From the NCBI GenBank assembly GCA_020809705.1, contig CP085833.1, positions 4,898,001-4,962,000 on the forward strand: a stretch of DNA of 64,000 nt, in the 5' to 3' direction. Position numbers and translations under genes: made by a program. Origin of the DNA: Calonectria ilicicola. Taxonomy: Eukaryota > Ascomycota > Sordariomycetes > Hypocreales > Nectriaceae. Numbering within the stretch: position 1 is the first letter of the stretch; every line of letters starts with the position of its first letter. A model generated the notes under the pieces. The model did not search any database and was not told the origin of the DNA. It saw only the letters and a program-made list of their open reading frames with translations. Shown here in pieces: positions 1 through 9,754 of this stretch.

Positions 1-698
1 CCTAGTCTGCTGCGCCTTGATTAACAGAAATAAACCGCAGGAGCCTCATGCAATGACGTGTCGTTGCATCAGCCAAGCATCTCATCGCCTACCATCCGTC
101 TATCTTGAGGCCACCGACTTGTTTCACTGGTCAGCTGGTGGGGCAGAGATTCGATGTGTTGGTCAGCTCAAGGCAGAGACCCAAAACAAAGCGAGCGAGC
201 TAGAGAAAATTACGGGGGCCTGGACCCAATAAATTACCGCCCTAATACCAAAAAGGCAAACCTCGAAACTGGGAAAACCTAGACGGGGACCTTGTAACAT
301 GCCGTGAGCGTATCTCGACGCCACCAACCAACTGCAGGCAGAGTCTGGCCGGTGGCGTGCATGGTCACAGGGACGAGAAAAATTAGAGGAGAGGATGTGC
401 AGGAGAACCAATCCAATGAATTGGTGGTCTAAAACCAAAAAGGCAATCCGAGAGTTCGATATATCACCACACACGAATTGGGTAGTCAGACACTTAACCG
501 AGGCTCAGCCCCCCACGATTTTCCACACCAGTACAACGAAAAGGCTTCTGTCTGCAGATTTAGGCGATCAGAAGATGATGTAATACAATGATTCCTTTAT
601 TGAAATATAAAAGGCATTGAGCCCTATCTATCCACCCAAAGTCACTCCTCCATGCTTTTTCTATTATACAACTTACACCAGCGAATTCACAAAACACA
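1..698. other. Gene-free left edge and promoter of the first gene
   Basis: I see no supportable gene here. The short open frames overlap each other on both strands and have no recognisable domain or intron pattern. The right end is the upstream region of the small gene starting at 699 and carries a TATA-like box. Confidence 0.5.
606..612 (+). promoter_or_regulatory. TATA-like box of the gene at 699
   Basis: TATAAAA lies 93 bases upstream of the ATG at 699. Spacing and sequence suit a TATA element, but no transcription start is known. Confidence 0.4.
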
Positions 699-1162
699 AT
701 GGCCGAAACGGACCCTCAGGTTTATTACGAAGTTAGCGTAAAGCTAGGCTGGGTGCTGGTCCCCAAAGTTCTCGAAGGAACGGAGTATTTGTTCAATCAT
801 AAGGCTTTGTCACCTGGTAAGTGGAAGTGAAGCCTTTTATACTGGGCATTTGCTAATCTGACATAGCGCTTTGGGAACCCCGCCATCTGATAACAGAGCA
901 AGACTTTAAAAAGTTTCAACAGCTTTACCAAGATCAAGGAGGCAAAGCAGAATTGCTGGTATGGGATAAATATGATATGGTTCTATTTAAATTTTATGAA
1001 GACTCTATCAAAGGTTGTTTTGGGGGCGGAGATGATGGCGAAGGTGATGGTAAAGGTGATGGTGAAGGTGATGGCGAATCTATATGGACCCCGCGTATGA
1101 TAATCCTTTGCTTCGGGTCTGTTCTAGTATATACTGCAAGACTCCTCCAACTATCTAGTTAG
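699..1162 (+). CDS. Small tail-anchored protein with Gly/Asp repeat
   Basis: I propose two exons, 699..816 and 867..1162. The 50-base intron starts GTAAGT and ends ACATAG, and both exons stay in frame, giving about 137 residues. The N-terminal 90 residues are soluble and match no family I know. A Gly/Asp/Glu repeat (GEGDGKGDGEGDGE) follows, encoded by imperfect 12-base DNA repeats near 1040-1078. The protein ends in one hydrophobic helix (MIILCFGSVLVYTARLL) followed by five residues, which is the layout of a tail-anchored membrane protein. The next gene on the same strand has the same layout. Function unknown. Confidence 0.6.
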
Positions 1163-1612
1163 ACTCTACAGCCTCGCCCCATCAATTACAGGTGGGGATA
1201 TAAGTTGCAGGGCATAGGATTGTAGATTAGGATAATATGGATGAGTCATGTTGATTTGTATTTAAGATACAACTAGCAAAATCGCTCTACCAGAATATCC
1301 TCAAAGCTCCTTCAAGTCACAGACAGATGACGCTCAACAACTCTTTGATCTTCATAATTTGCCCAACCAAGAAATAGTCAACTCCATCTTTCATACAGCA
1401 CAATCTAAAGATGAGTTATACATTAGCCTTTGATTATTTTATTCGTGAAGTGCTGATCCTTGCCGTATACCCGCTAAAGCGCTCCGCCGATTTGGCCATT
1501 GTTTTCTCTTCTCTCCAATTCCTCTAGGTATTTAAAGCGTACCCATCCATCAAGTCAGCCCTAAAATTCTTTCTCCTCTAATCAACTTGTATCGACTGAT
1601 TCAGATCAAACA
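1163..1612. other. Intergenic region with TATA-like box
   Basis: No gene is visible. It holds the upstream region of the gene at 1613, including TATTTAAA at 1529-1536, 77 bases before its ATG, and a pyrimidine-rich stretch around 1503-1525. Confidence 0.45.
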
Positions 1613-2101
1613 ATGAGTATCTGCCAGAAAACTGGACGTTCTGTATGTGAAAAACTCGGTGCCTTTGCATACTTAGAGGGGAAGATCAAAGACAAGAATT
1701 TCGCAAGTTGCAAGTGGAAGAATGAATCCTTGTTATTTTTAGTATTTGCTAATATCCATGCAGTTTTACAAAATAAGGGCGTTCCTTTATCGAAAAAAGA
1801 CTATGATCGTATCGTTGAATTTGACATAGCCGAAGAGGGCGCATCAAAAGCCACCCAGAGGAGGAAATGGCGCAAGGCCGATTGGCACGATCTGGCCGAA
1901 TATCTCTATGATTGTGAAGCTATTGGCAATTTGAGGGACGACTTCGCAGAGAAGGAACGAATAAGCCTTCGCAAATTGGAGAATGACTTGAAGAGGTTGA
2001 TTAGTATCGTTAAATCGGTTCAGACAGGTGTTATCGCAATCCAAGTATTCATTACATCCGTCGTTATAACAATAGTAGGGGGGTGGTTATATTATGGTTG
2101 A
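1613..2101 (+). CDS. Small tail-anchored helical protein, unknown function
   Basis: This is a single open frame of 162 residues with an ATG after a TATA-like box. Charged, probably helical sequence fills residues 1-138. One hydrophobic segment at the very C terminus (AIQVFITSVVITIVGGWLYY) has almost nothing after it. That is a cytoplasmic domain held by a C-terminal membrane anchor. I do not recognise the soluble part. The gene converges on the nuclease-like gene that ends at 2182, leaving 80 bases between them. Its layout matches the gene at 699, but the sequences are not obviously related. Confidence 0.6.
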   Translation: MSICQKTGRSVCEKLGAFAYLEGKIKDKNFASCKWKNESLLFLVFANIHAVLQNKGVPLSKKDYDRIVEFDIAEEGASKATQRRKWRKADWHDLAEYLYDCEAIGNLRDDFAEKERISLRKLENDLKRLISIVKSVQTGVIAIQVFITSVVITIVGGWLYYG

Positions 2102-2181
2102 AATACATTATATAAAAGCTTGTCTTATCCTCAATCCACTATTCTCAATATTATATATTACTGTAAAGTCTAAATGCAAAA

Positions 2182-3516
2182 TCAAGACTGAGGAAGTTCT
2201 AGAAAACTAATTATCCAATCTCGGAAGGTTGTATTCACCCAGACAGCAAGCTGGCGCAAAACAGCTACAATTGTGTACAGTCCGGTGAGGGTGCTTGTCT
2301 TGGCTATATCCATGGGTCCAACAATTTCCAGACTGTGACCTCTATCACAGGCGAAGTAGAGTTCCCAGCCGTGTTCCACCATCAGTATCAGGGGCAATGT
2401 TATGATATTGGGTTGTGTTTCTGAAGTGGCAAAGTCATTCATGCGGCGGTGCCATGCCGCAGTCCACACTCCGAGTTGTGTTCTACCCTCCTCAGCTGAG
2501 CCCGCAGCTTTGGCTTCCATGCTGACCGCAATTGGGCTTGACTGCAGAGGGGAATATGACGTTTGGTTAATAGACTTCTTATCCAGAGCCTGAGCCCAAA
2601 CCTTCTGTTGTATTGAACTGGCCAATAATTTATCTGATTGGGAGGAGTTCTGGCCATTAAGCTCCAAGGCCAAAACTAGGTCAATCATCTTACTATCAGC
2701 CAAGTTTCCTGGAGCACTCATCGGAGGGAGAAATGAAGGTAAGATACGAGCGGTGGTAGCCAGTTCCTTTATTACACAAGGATGTTGTGATAGTGCAACT
2801 TGTATAATCGGAACGTGAACATCAGCATTCCAGGCATGTTCGGACCGATGGCGTTCGAAGCAAAGACGGGCTTCAGACAAAATGCCTTGGATCTTTGACA
2901 GTTCAGCCAGAGAGTGAAACTGAACTGCAGGCTTATCTCGCTCTTCGCCTTCGCCGTCCCCGTAGAAGAATAAGTCGTGCTTCTTTGTACCGAGTGCATT
3001 AAAAATTTCAGCACGAGCGGAAGTCGGAAAGATCTCATGGTGGTCCTCTGTGATTTCACGTATTCGGTTATATAGCCCCTGTACATCGCTGGGCAACTGA
3101 TCGGTCGCATCTTCGATTAATGACACATAATACACAGGCTTTTTCAATTCTGCCAGGCTCTGCGTTTTCTTGGTTGGACTCCTGGAGCGTGATTTGCGCG
3201 ACGAACCCGTGGATGTGATCGAGGCGGGGTTGGGCGGGAAACGCGGCAGAGCGAAGATTTGTCGGTCGGTAGAAGTACCAGATCTTGGGGTTTGATCGAT
3301 GTCGACGTTGCCGTCTGTCAATGCGCTCTCGAACGTATTATCGCCAGCAACCCGTTGTCTTTTGGAGGGGCTCCCGTCCCGTTGCATGTTCTCGTCGGTC
3401 GGCGCGGGTGATGGTAGTTTTCTCTTCAATAATGGAATACTGTGTTGCTCCTCAGCTTCTGCATGGGTTTCACTCAACCAGGCTGTAATTCTGTTGTATC
3501 GTTCATCGGCGCTCAT
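2182..3516 (-). CDS. PD-(D/E)XK nuclease-like domain protein (PDDEXK_12 type)
   Basis: This single-exon protein has 444 residues. The open frame extends upstream, but its first in-frame ATG is at 3516 and the protein then begins MSADERYNRITAWLSE, the usual opening of this fungal family. Residues 1-130 are disordered and Ser/Pro/Arg rich, with KRQR and SRSRSPTKK patches that may act as nuclear signals. The nuclease-like domain fills the rest: a WNADVHVP segment, SKMIDLVLAL supplying the likely catalytic Asp, MEAK as the E-x-K part of PD-(D/E)XK, then QLGVWTAAWHRRM, GWELYFACDRG and the LRQLAVWV end block. Family recognition is from memory of this common fungal domain. Substrate is unknown. Many members lie in variable genome regions. 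Confidence 0.8.
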   Translation of the reverse strand: MSADERYNRITAWLSETHAEAEEQHSIPLLKRKLPSPAPTDENMQRDGSPSKRQRVAGDNTFESALTDGNVDIDQTPRSGTSTDRQIFALPRFPPNPASITSTGSSRKSRSRSPTKKTQSLAELKKPVYYVSLIEDATDQLPSDVQGLYNRIREITEDHHEIFPTSARAEIFNALGTKKHDLFFYGDGEGEERDKPAVQFHSLAELSKIQGILSEARLCFERHRSEHAWNADVHVPIIQVALSQHPCVIKELATTARILPSFLPPMSAPGNLADSKMIDLVLALELNGQNSSQSDKLLASSIQQKVWAQALDKKSINQTSYSPLQSSPIAVSMEAKAAGSAEEGRTQLGVWTAAWHRRMNDFATSETQPNIITLPLILMVEHGWELYFACDRGHSLEIVGPMDIAKTSTLTGLYTIVAVLRQLAVWVNTTFRDWIISFLELPQS

Positions 3517-4009
3517 ATTCTTGAGGAGGGGTTTACCATCTAATGGCAACAACGCTTCATCACGGGATTCTCAACGTGGCAATGGTTGATTGAAAGGACA
3601 TTGAGTTGGCATGCCAACCCGGCCCCACTACCCGTCCGAATATTAACCGCGAGATCCCGCTATTTACATCATACGGGTTTCGGAGAAACTATAGCCCGGA
3701 TCAATAGGTTCTGTTGGAGAACAATATTTGGCTTTGATGCATTCATGCATATGCACTTAAAAGTCAGGGGAGCTGTCTGTTAAGACAAAGACGCGTGCCG
3801 CCTGTGCCTTATCTTAATGCGCGAAAATTAACAGTCCTAGTGGGGCTGCTTATAGCCGCTGAACTAATGCAGCATGGACAAATGGAGGGGGGGTGTGCTA
3901 AACCGGTTCCACTTCGCCGTGTTCAATTCGTTAACGTTATGTTAACGGTATGGTCATGTGATTAAACGGCACCGTTTTGATATCATCAAGATGGTTGTTT
4001 AAAGGAAAA

Positions 4010-4150
4010 TCAAATAAATATAATTTAATAAATTAGCAAAAAAAATTTAAAAAGTATTTTTAAATTATAATTATTTTATTATAATTTATAATATATTTTA
4101 TTTTCAATATATTTATTTCTTATAATATCTTCTTAATTAATTACAATTCT
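4010..4150. repeat. AT-rich low-complexity block
   Basis: An abrupt run made almost entirely of A and T, with short TTATAA and AATTTA motifs, sits in otherwise mixed sequence. It could be an old RIP-mutated repeat or plain low-complexity sequence. No open frame survives. Confidence 0.6.
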
Positions 4151-4205
4151 TTTACTCTACCTCTAAGCGCCAACTAACTTAAGTGAACGCAAGTACTTCC
4201 AGTCA

Positions 4206-4245
4206 TGGAGGTTTAAACTTCCGATCACGGAAGCTCAAACCTCCA
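4206..4245. repeat. Inverted repeat, 18-base arms, 4-base loop
   Basis: The left arm TGGAGGTTTAAACTTCCG (4206-4223) and right arm CGGAAGCTCAAACCTCCA (4228-4245) pair at 16 of 18 positions around the loop ATCA. Both mismatches are C/T differences. A third TGGAAGCTC copy follows at 4250-4258. Confidence 0.7.
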
Positions 4246-6147
4246 TAAATGGAAGCTCTAGAGCACTATAGAGGAACTTGGCGGGATCCCGTATTCTCTG
4301 AGAGCTGTGGTCGTATGTACCAGAGAGTGTCGGAACGCGGTGTATGAAGGGGACAGTTGAAACAAACTAGCCAAACAAGTTTGCGAAATTACTCACAACT
4401 TTGTTTTTTGTCTTATTTCTATCTTACCCAACTCCATCTTCATCGCTGGGTCTGGACTGCACCGTGCTCCATCGTAACCTCGCTTACCTTTGTGTTGTGT
4501 CAAACAACCCCTTTTTTGATGGCCTGTGTGACTCTGCATTTGGTGTCTAGCTAAGCTTCTTCCGCTTCCAAGTTCTGAAGAAGGAAAGAACCTTTTGTTT
4601 CAACTTTGGGTTTTTTTTAATTTGAAAAATGAGTGTACAATTCGTGAAACAGACAGATACGGATTAAAGCAAAAGACTTTGCCAGCAGTCGACATGAGAC
4701 TTGTAGGGTAGCTCAAGCCAGCTGGGCAAAGGGACAAGGGTATTTATTCATGTGCAGATCATCAAGGTAGCCTAACTCTAACTCGTTTTGGAAACCAGGC
4801 TGTGGCACGTTGCCATCTGGAAAGCTAAGCAAAACGAGGCGTTTCGCTTCCTGACTGGTGATACGAGCGTGCCACGCTTCGCAGATGGCCTTCAATAGTC
4901 CCGCTTGACGTCTCAGGTCATGATCTCGTCAGTCCAGCTAGGTCGTCATGATCTGGAGAGATTGATAGAAATTTGGTGCAGTCATGATGTCCATAATAGG
5001 GGCGGCGTTGGAGAAAAATTCACTAAATCTAGCCTGTACGGAGCGACCAATCGCTTCTCGGCGATGCTTTGGCCCGAGCCTAGCGCCACTGAGGTGAAGA
5101 TGATGACAATCATTTTCCGGATTGGATGATGATTTGCGAAGGATAAAAAAAAGGTTCCGAGTCTGTATTGCAGGCGAGTGTCTGTGTTGCAGTCAACCGG
5201 CCGAGTCGTGACCGACACGAGGACGCATCGGATGGAGTGATCGGCTGGGCTTTGACTGAATGGTCAAAGAGTTTGGTGGGAAGAGCATCGATAGCCTGGC
5301 GCCACACCGGAGTAGGCGTCTAATTTTTCTTTTTGGCTCTGGTCTTCAACACCATTACTCCGTAGTGACAAATGTTTTTCCTGCTCGCTGTGGCGCCCAC
5401 AGACGGATCACGGCAACGGGTTTAATCATAATCACCGAGCCCTCTGTGATCAGACCTGCGCTTCTTCCCCAGGCCCGATGCCCGAAGAAGCCATCACAAA
5501 CGAATCCCATCCACTTTTACCCGTTGTGCCCCTGCGCCACGTTGAGAGTGAACGCGTAATCGCCTGTGGAGAGGGACACTTTGTAGTGGGCGACGAGCCG
5601 ATGTTGTTTCTCCAGCTGGACCTCTCCCGCCCCGGATATCGGCACGGCACTCCAGAAGCCCACATTTAAGGCAGACGGGACGTTTTACGCCTATTTCTAC
5701 ATGCTCTTGACATCCGCGTGGGTGAATACATGGACGTGAAACTTGTAGAAAATCGAGACAACCTGTATATACAGATAGATAGAAGAACTTGACAGACCAA
5801 CTACCTAAACAAGCACTTGTCAGTGAAGGATGACGTGGGCAGCCGAAGGACACTCACCTATTTCCGCTTTTAGCCTGCGGTAGGCCAAATGTCCAGCAGC
5901 CCCCTTTTGCTTCAGGTTCCAGACCAGCGATGTGGCTGCCGTAGATGGTCTTCTTTTTTGGCGCCACTGGGTGCATGGACGACAGCTGGGCAAGGAACTT
6001 TTCCTGCACATGGAATGGTCTACCGATGGATCGCTCGTGGAATTAGCCTGCTGCCCCTCGCATTAGCTTCCCATGCGATGCCGGTGTCCGGGGCTAATCA
6101 ACCAATACCTCAAAGTGATTTGAGGCTTGCCGGTTTTCTTGTCGGAT

Positions 6148-6154
6148 TATATAT
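6148..6154 (+). promoter_or_regulatory. TATA-like box of the Gly/Ser-repeat gene
   Basis: TATATAT lies 168-174 bases before the ATG at 6322 and is followed by a pyrimidine-rich leader. This layout is common for strongly expressed fungal genes. Confidence 0.35.
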
Positions 6155-6321
6155 TTCCATTGTTCGCTCCCCTCCTGCGATTCTGTTTTACTCCGTATCC
6201 AGATCACCAAGCTTCTACAGCATAATACATAATTCCTTTTTTTTCTTATTTTCGGGTCACAAGTAGCCCTACACTTTCGTTTTACACAACACTCGTTCCG
6301 ACACACCAACCAACTATCAAC

Positions 6322-7716
6322 ATGCTTTTCAAGCAGATCTCCGTTCACGCCCTCGTCGCGGTGGGCACCGTCATGGCCGCTCCCGCCGCCAAGGTCGACA
6401 ACAAGGCTCTCGATGCCCGCACCAGCTACGGATACGGTAGCACTGGTTCCTCCGATTCTACCAGCTACGGTAACTCTGGGTCTTCTGGCTCCTCCGGTTC
6501 CACTGGGTATGGTAGCACCGGATCTTCTGGCTCCTCCGGCTCCAGTGGTTACAGCCCCTCAGGCTCATCTAGCTCCGGCTCCGGCTCATCTGGTTCCACC
6601 AACTATGGTAGCTCTGGATCATCTGGCTCATCAGGTTCCAGCGGATATAGCCCCTCTGGCTCTTCCAGCTCTGGATCGTCTGGTTCTTCTGGTTCCACCG
6701 GCTATGGTAGCTCTGGTTCGTCTGGCTCATCAGGTTCCAGCGGTTACAGCCCCTCTGGCTCCAGCTCTGGATCTTCTGGCTCCACTGGCTATGGTAGCAC
6801 TGGCTCCTCCGGTTCTACTGGCTACGGCAACTCTGGCTCAACCAGCATCAAGTGCGACTCCACAAAGGGATACACCTTGAACTCCGCCAAGACTGCCTGT
6901 GTTTGCCCTTCCGGAAAGGAGGCTGTGGGCGGCATCTGCGTCGCTACTTGCACCTCCGGCACCGTCCGCTATGGCAGCACCTGCATTACTGACTGCGGTA
7001 GCGATGCTTTGTGGAACGCTCTCATCAAGACTTGCATTTGCAAGAAGATTGACATGATCTTTGACAAGAGCTCAACCAGCTGTGCTTGCCCCACTGGCAA
7101 GACCTGGAACGGCTTTTCCTGCGAGGTTGACTGTGGCGAAGGTGCCTCCTACTCTATCTTGAAGAAGACCTGCAGCTGTGACAAGAAGGATTACAGCTAC
7201 GACAGCAAGTCCAAGACATGCTCCAAGCCCACCAGCAGCTATGGCTCTGGATCTGGCTCCTCAGGATCTACCGGCTACGGTTCCTCTGGCTCTTCCGGTT
7301 CCACTGGTTACGGTAGCACTGGATCTTCCGGCTCCTCTGGTTCTTCTGGCTCTGGTTCCTCTGGCTCCTCCGGTTCTAATGGATATGGTAGCACTGGTTC
7401 CTCCAGCTCGTCTGGCTCCTCGGGATCTACCAGCTACACTCCCTCTGGCTCTGGTTCATCTGGCTCTTCTGGTTCCACTGGACATGGTAGCACCGGATCT
7501 TCTGGCTCCTCTGGATCCACAGGCTACACTCCCTCTGGCTCTAGCTCTGGTTCTTCCGGCTCTTCCAGCACTGGTTCGTCTGGCTCCAGCAGCTATGGCA
7601 AGACTGGTAGCACCGGATCATCTGGTTCTTCTGGCTCCACTGGCTATGGTAGCACTGGCTCTGGTTCATCTGGCTCTACCAGCTATGGCAAGACTGGATC
7701 CGCCTACTCTGTTTAA
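6322..7716 (+). CDS. Secreted Gly/Ser-repeat protein with Cys-rich core
   Basis: This is a single-exon protein of 464 residues. A hydrophobic signal peptide (about residues 1-19, ending VMAAPAA) is followed by a possible Kex2-type basic site at LDAR. Two low-complexity arms, about residues 34-172 and 305-460, are built from SSGSSGSTGYGS-like units. They flank a core of about 125 residues with 16 cysteines, many arranged as repeated Cys-x-Cys pairs, suggesting several small disulfide-linked EGF/TIL-like modules. Such composition fits a cell-wall, spore-coat or adhesive protein. No GPI signal is visible at the C terminus. The repeat DNA is itself prone to length change. The specific role is not known. 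Confidence 0.85.
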   Translation: MLFKQISVHALVAVGTVMAAPAAKVDNKALDARTSYGYGSTGSSDSTSYGNSGSSGSSGSTGYGSTGSSGSSGSSGYSPSGSSSSGSGSSGSTNYGSSGSSGSSGSSGYSPSGSSSSGSSGSSGSTGYGSSGSSGSSGSSGYSPSGSSSGSSGSTGYGSTGSSGSTGYGNSGSTSIKCDSTKGYTLNSAKTACVCPSGKEAVGGICVATCTSGTVRYGSTCITDCGSDALWNALIKTCICKKIDMIFDKSSTSCACPTGKTWNGFSCEVDCGEGASYSILKKTCSCDKKDYSYDSKSKTCSKPTSSYGSGSGSSGSTGYGSSGSSGSTGYGSTGSSGSSGSSGSGSSGSSGSNGYGSTGSSSSSGSSGSTSYTPSGSGSSGSSGSTGHGSTGSSGSSGSTGYTPSGSSSGSSGSSSTGSSGSSSYGKTGSTGSSGSSGSTGYGSTGSGSSGSTSYGKTGSAYSV

Positions 7717-8441
7717 AAGCGGGAAAGTAATGAGGACATATGCGATTGATGGATTGCCCTTGAGAGCAAGGCCATAATGAGGCAATAGTTTGCAACAAAT
7801 ACTTGAATTAGTTGCCAAGGATAAAAATAAGTATTTATTCATAGTGTATTCATATAATATTAATCCTGTTTTCAACAATGTTCTATTCTGTGATTGCGGA
7901 AAGCGTACGGAATACCAGGTTGGTTCCTGCGAACAACACGTGACGGCCAGGGTGATACATTGGGAATTTTGATCATTAAGCAAAGCTGGAGGTGTGAACA
8001 CACAGTGTGAACAGCAAAAGCTTCTGCTTCTTCAATTGGACGGCTTGCCTGATTACCCGCCCACCAATACCTGAGGTCGGTGGCATCTTGTACCAAGGTC
8101 AATAGGAACGAACCTGAGTTCGAGTAGAGAGGGGAGCATCGATTGCGCACACGGCGGGCTCTACAAAGTTAATACTGCTGTCGGATGTATGGCAAGGTGC
8201 AGTTGGACTCAGTCGTCAACACTGACAAACATATTCGTAGAGGCTAAATTGTTCGCTGGGAGAATGGGCATTTTTTTTTCTTATTTTCTACCTGCCTTTA
8301 CACACAATTCTAGCTACCCAGCAAGACGAATGCACCAAAAAAGAAAGGGTTGTACCGAGTTGCCACTGGCGACAAACATTTGCTGTGGAACTCCAGTTGA
8401 CGACGGAGAAGATACGTAGACGTTTTCAATGCATGTCATCT
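7717..8441. other. Intergenic region
   Basis: No gene is visible between the converging Gly/Ser-repeat gene and the frameshifted gene ending at 8442. Short frames on both strands show no domain. Confidence 0.45.
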
Positions 8442-9460
8442 TCAATCCGCCTTGGTCTTGGGTTGGGCATTGGGTAGTCCCCAAACATAACTCAAGGCCT
8501 CAAGTCGATCCTTCTTCTTCAGCTTCTCAAAGGGCTGAACCACGAGCGACTTGTTGCCGTCTTGCCGAACTACAATCGGCTCGGCTTGTTGAGAAGAGCT
8601 GCTCGCTTGCTCAGTGGTCGGCATGCGCTCCTCCCACTTCAGCACACCTGCCTCGACGAGCTCCTCCTCCAGCTCGCCCAGTTTCGGAGCAACAGATGGA
8701 TCGAAGATCACAGGGTCGTCGTAGGTTGTCCCGCGGTGCCACTTCTCCTTGAAGTGGTCCAGAGCATACCGTATCCCACCTTTGAGAGAAATATTGAAGA
8801 CGGCCTGAAATTTGTCGTTCGAGGTCCGCTCCACCAGCATTGCGAGCCGCAGCTTAGGCGGGACGCCGAGCTTTTGGGACTGGTTCTGGATGACGCTCCA
8901 CCAGACGCGATAGCCACGGTTGCCGTCCCAGTCACGGCCGGATTGGCCCAGATTGAAGTACTTTTGTTCATGCTCGCAGCTCCTCTCTTGGCCATATGTC
9001 ACCTCACCGACCGAGCTGCCATTGATACGTGGGGAAATCTTGATCGAGGGCTGGTGCTTTTCGGACTTTTTGGCGGTCGTTTCGTTGAGCCTCTTGGGAT
9101 CCCTGAAGGGGGCGTATGCCACGACGTGGGGGGCAACTCATCAGGGTCAGGTGGGTAGGTCTGGAACTTGAAGCCAGTGTCGAGAGTCTCAAAGACAGCG
9201 CCCTCTTCGGTCGAGTTCAGATTGTAATCGACCAGCACAAGTGACGCCGGTTTGCTCTGCTCGGCATCCAGATAGCCGTGGATGCAAGCCGAGAGGATGA
9301 CCTGGACCTTGAATGGACTGTCGGGGCTTCGGTCGGTAATGACCATGCGTTCGATCTGGTCGGCCGGGTTATTCGTAGCCCGAACCTGACCCTCGTTTGA
9401 GGATAGTTCGAAAAGTTCAAGGCTGATGCCATCGTTGAGAAGCTCGTCTTGAGGAGGCAT
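8442..9460 (-). pseudogene. Unknown conserved-looking protein split by a one-base frameshift
   Basis: Two overlapping minus-strand frames make one protein. The first runs from the ATG at 9460 through a stretch ending DTGFKFQTYPPDPDELPP. The second resumes VVAYAPFRDPKRLNETT and runs to 8442. They meet at a run of six C on the coding strand (plus-strand G6 at 9128-9133). One more C would give an unbroken frame of about 340 residues. No intron with acceptable length and signals repairs the join. The C-terminal half has a segment GGIRYALDHFKEKWHRG and an acidic/Ser-rich tail. I do not recognise the family. This is either a real frameshift or a homopolymer error in the assembly. Confidence 0.6.
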
Positions 9461-9754
9461 GTCTTCTGGGAGTGTTTGGAGTTCAAGGTCTCAACCCACA
9501 ACAATGTAAAATGCCGCAATACGATTTCAATTTAGCCAAAGACTTCCAATAAATACCAATTGCCTCGTAGTATAACCTACAAATAATTATTTTGTGCGGG
9601 CTTGACGTTTCACCAGCCCGTATATCACATGACCGGCCTGCGCAGACTTTGCGGATGTACGATGAATTGGGCTCACGCACTACCGCTCAACTCTCCCGTT
9701 TCTCGCCTGTTGATAATTTTTATGCTTTTCATTTCATCAGATCCTGAGCCAGTC

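Larger units (their letters stand above)
3517..6321. other. Long gene-poor stretch
   Basis: About 2.8 kb with no gene I can support. It contains an AT-rich block, an inverted repeat and the promoter of the Gly/Ser-repeat gene. A minus-strand frame of 60 residues at 4713-4895 and another at 4982-5218 look weakly protein-like but cannot be joined by convincing introns. Confidence 0.45.

Noticed and set aside
4713..5218. Two minus-strand frames that might be exons of a small secreted protein
   Set aside because: The hydrophobic start and the second frame cannot be joined by an intron with acceptable signals, and neither resembles a family I know.
6413..6880. 155-residue Ala/Pro/Leu-rich frame
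   Set aside because: It is a second-frame reading of the Gly/Ser repeat DNA. Its composition is a by-product of that repeat and it has no start context of its own. The same holds for 7178-7777.
8562..9158. 198-residue plus-strand frame
   Set aside because: It lies opposite the unknown gene at 8442-9460, whose minus-strand frames have far better protein character.
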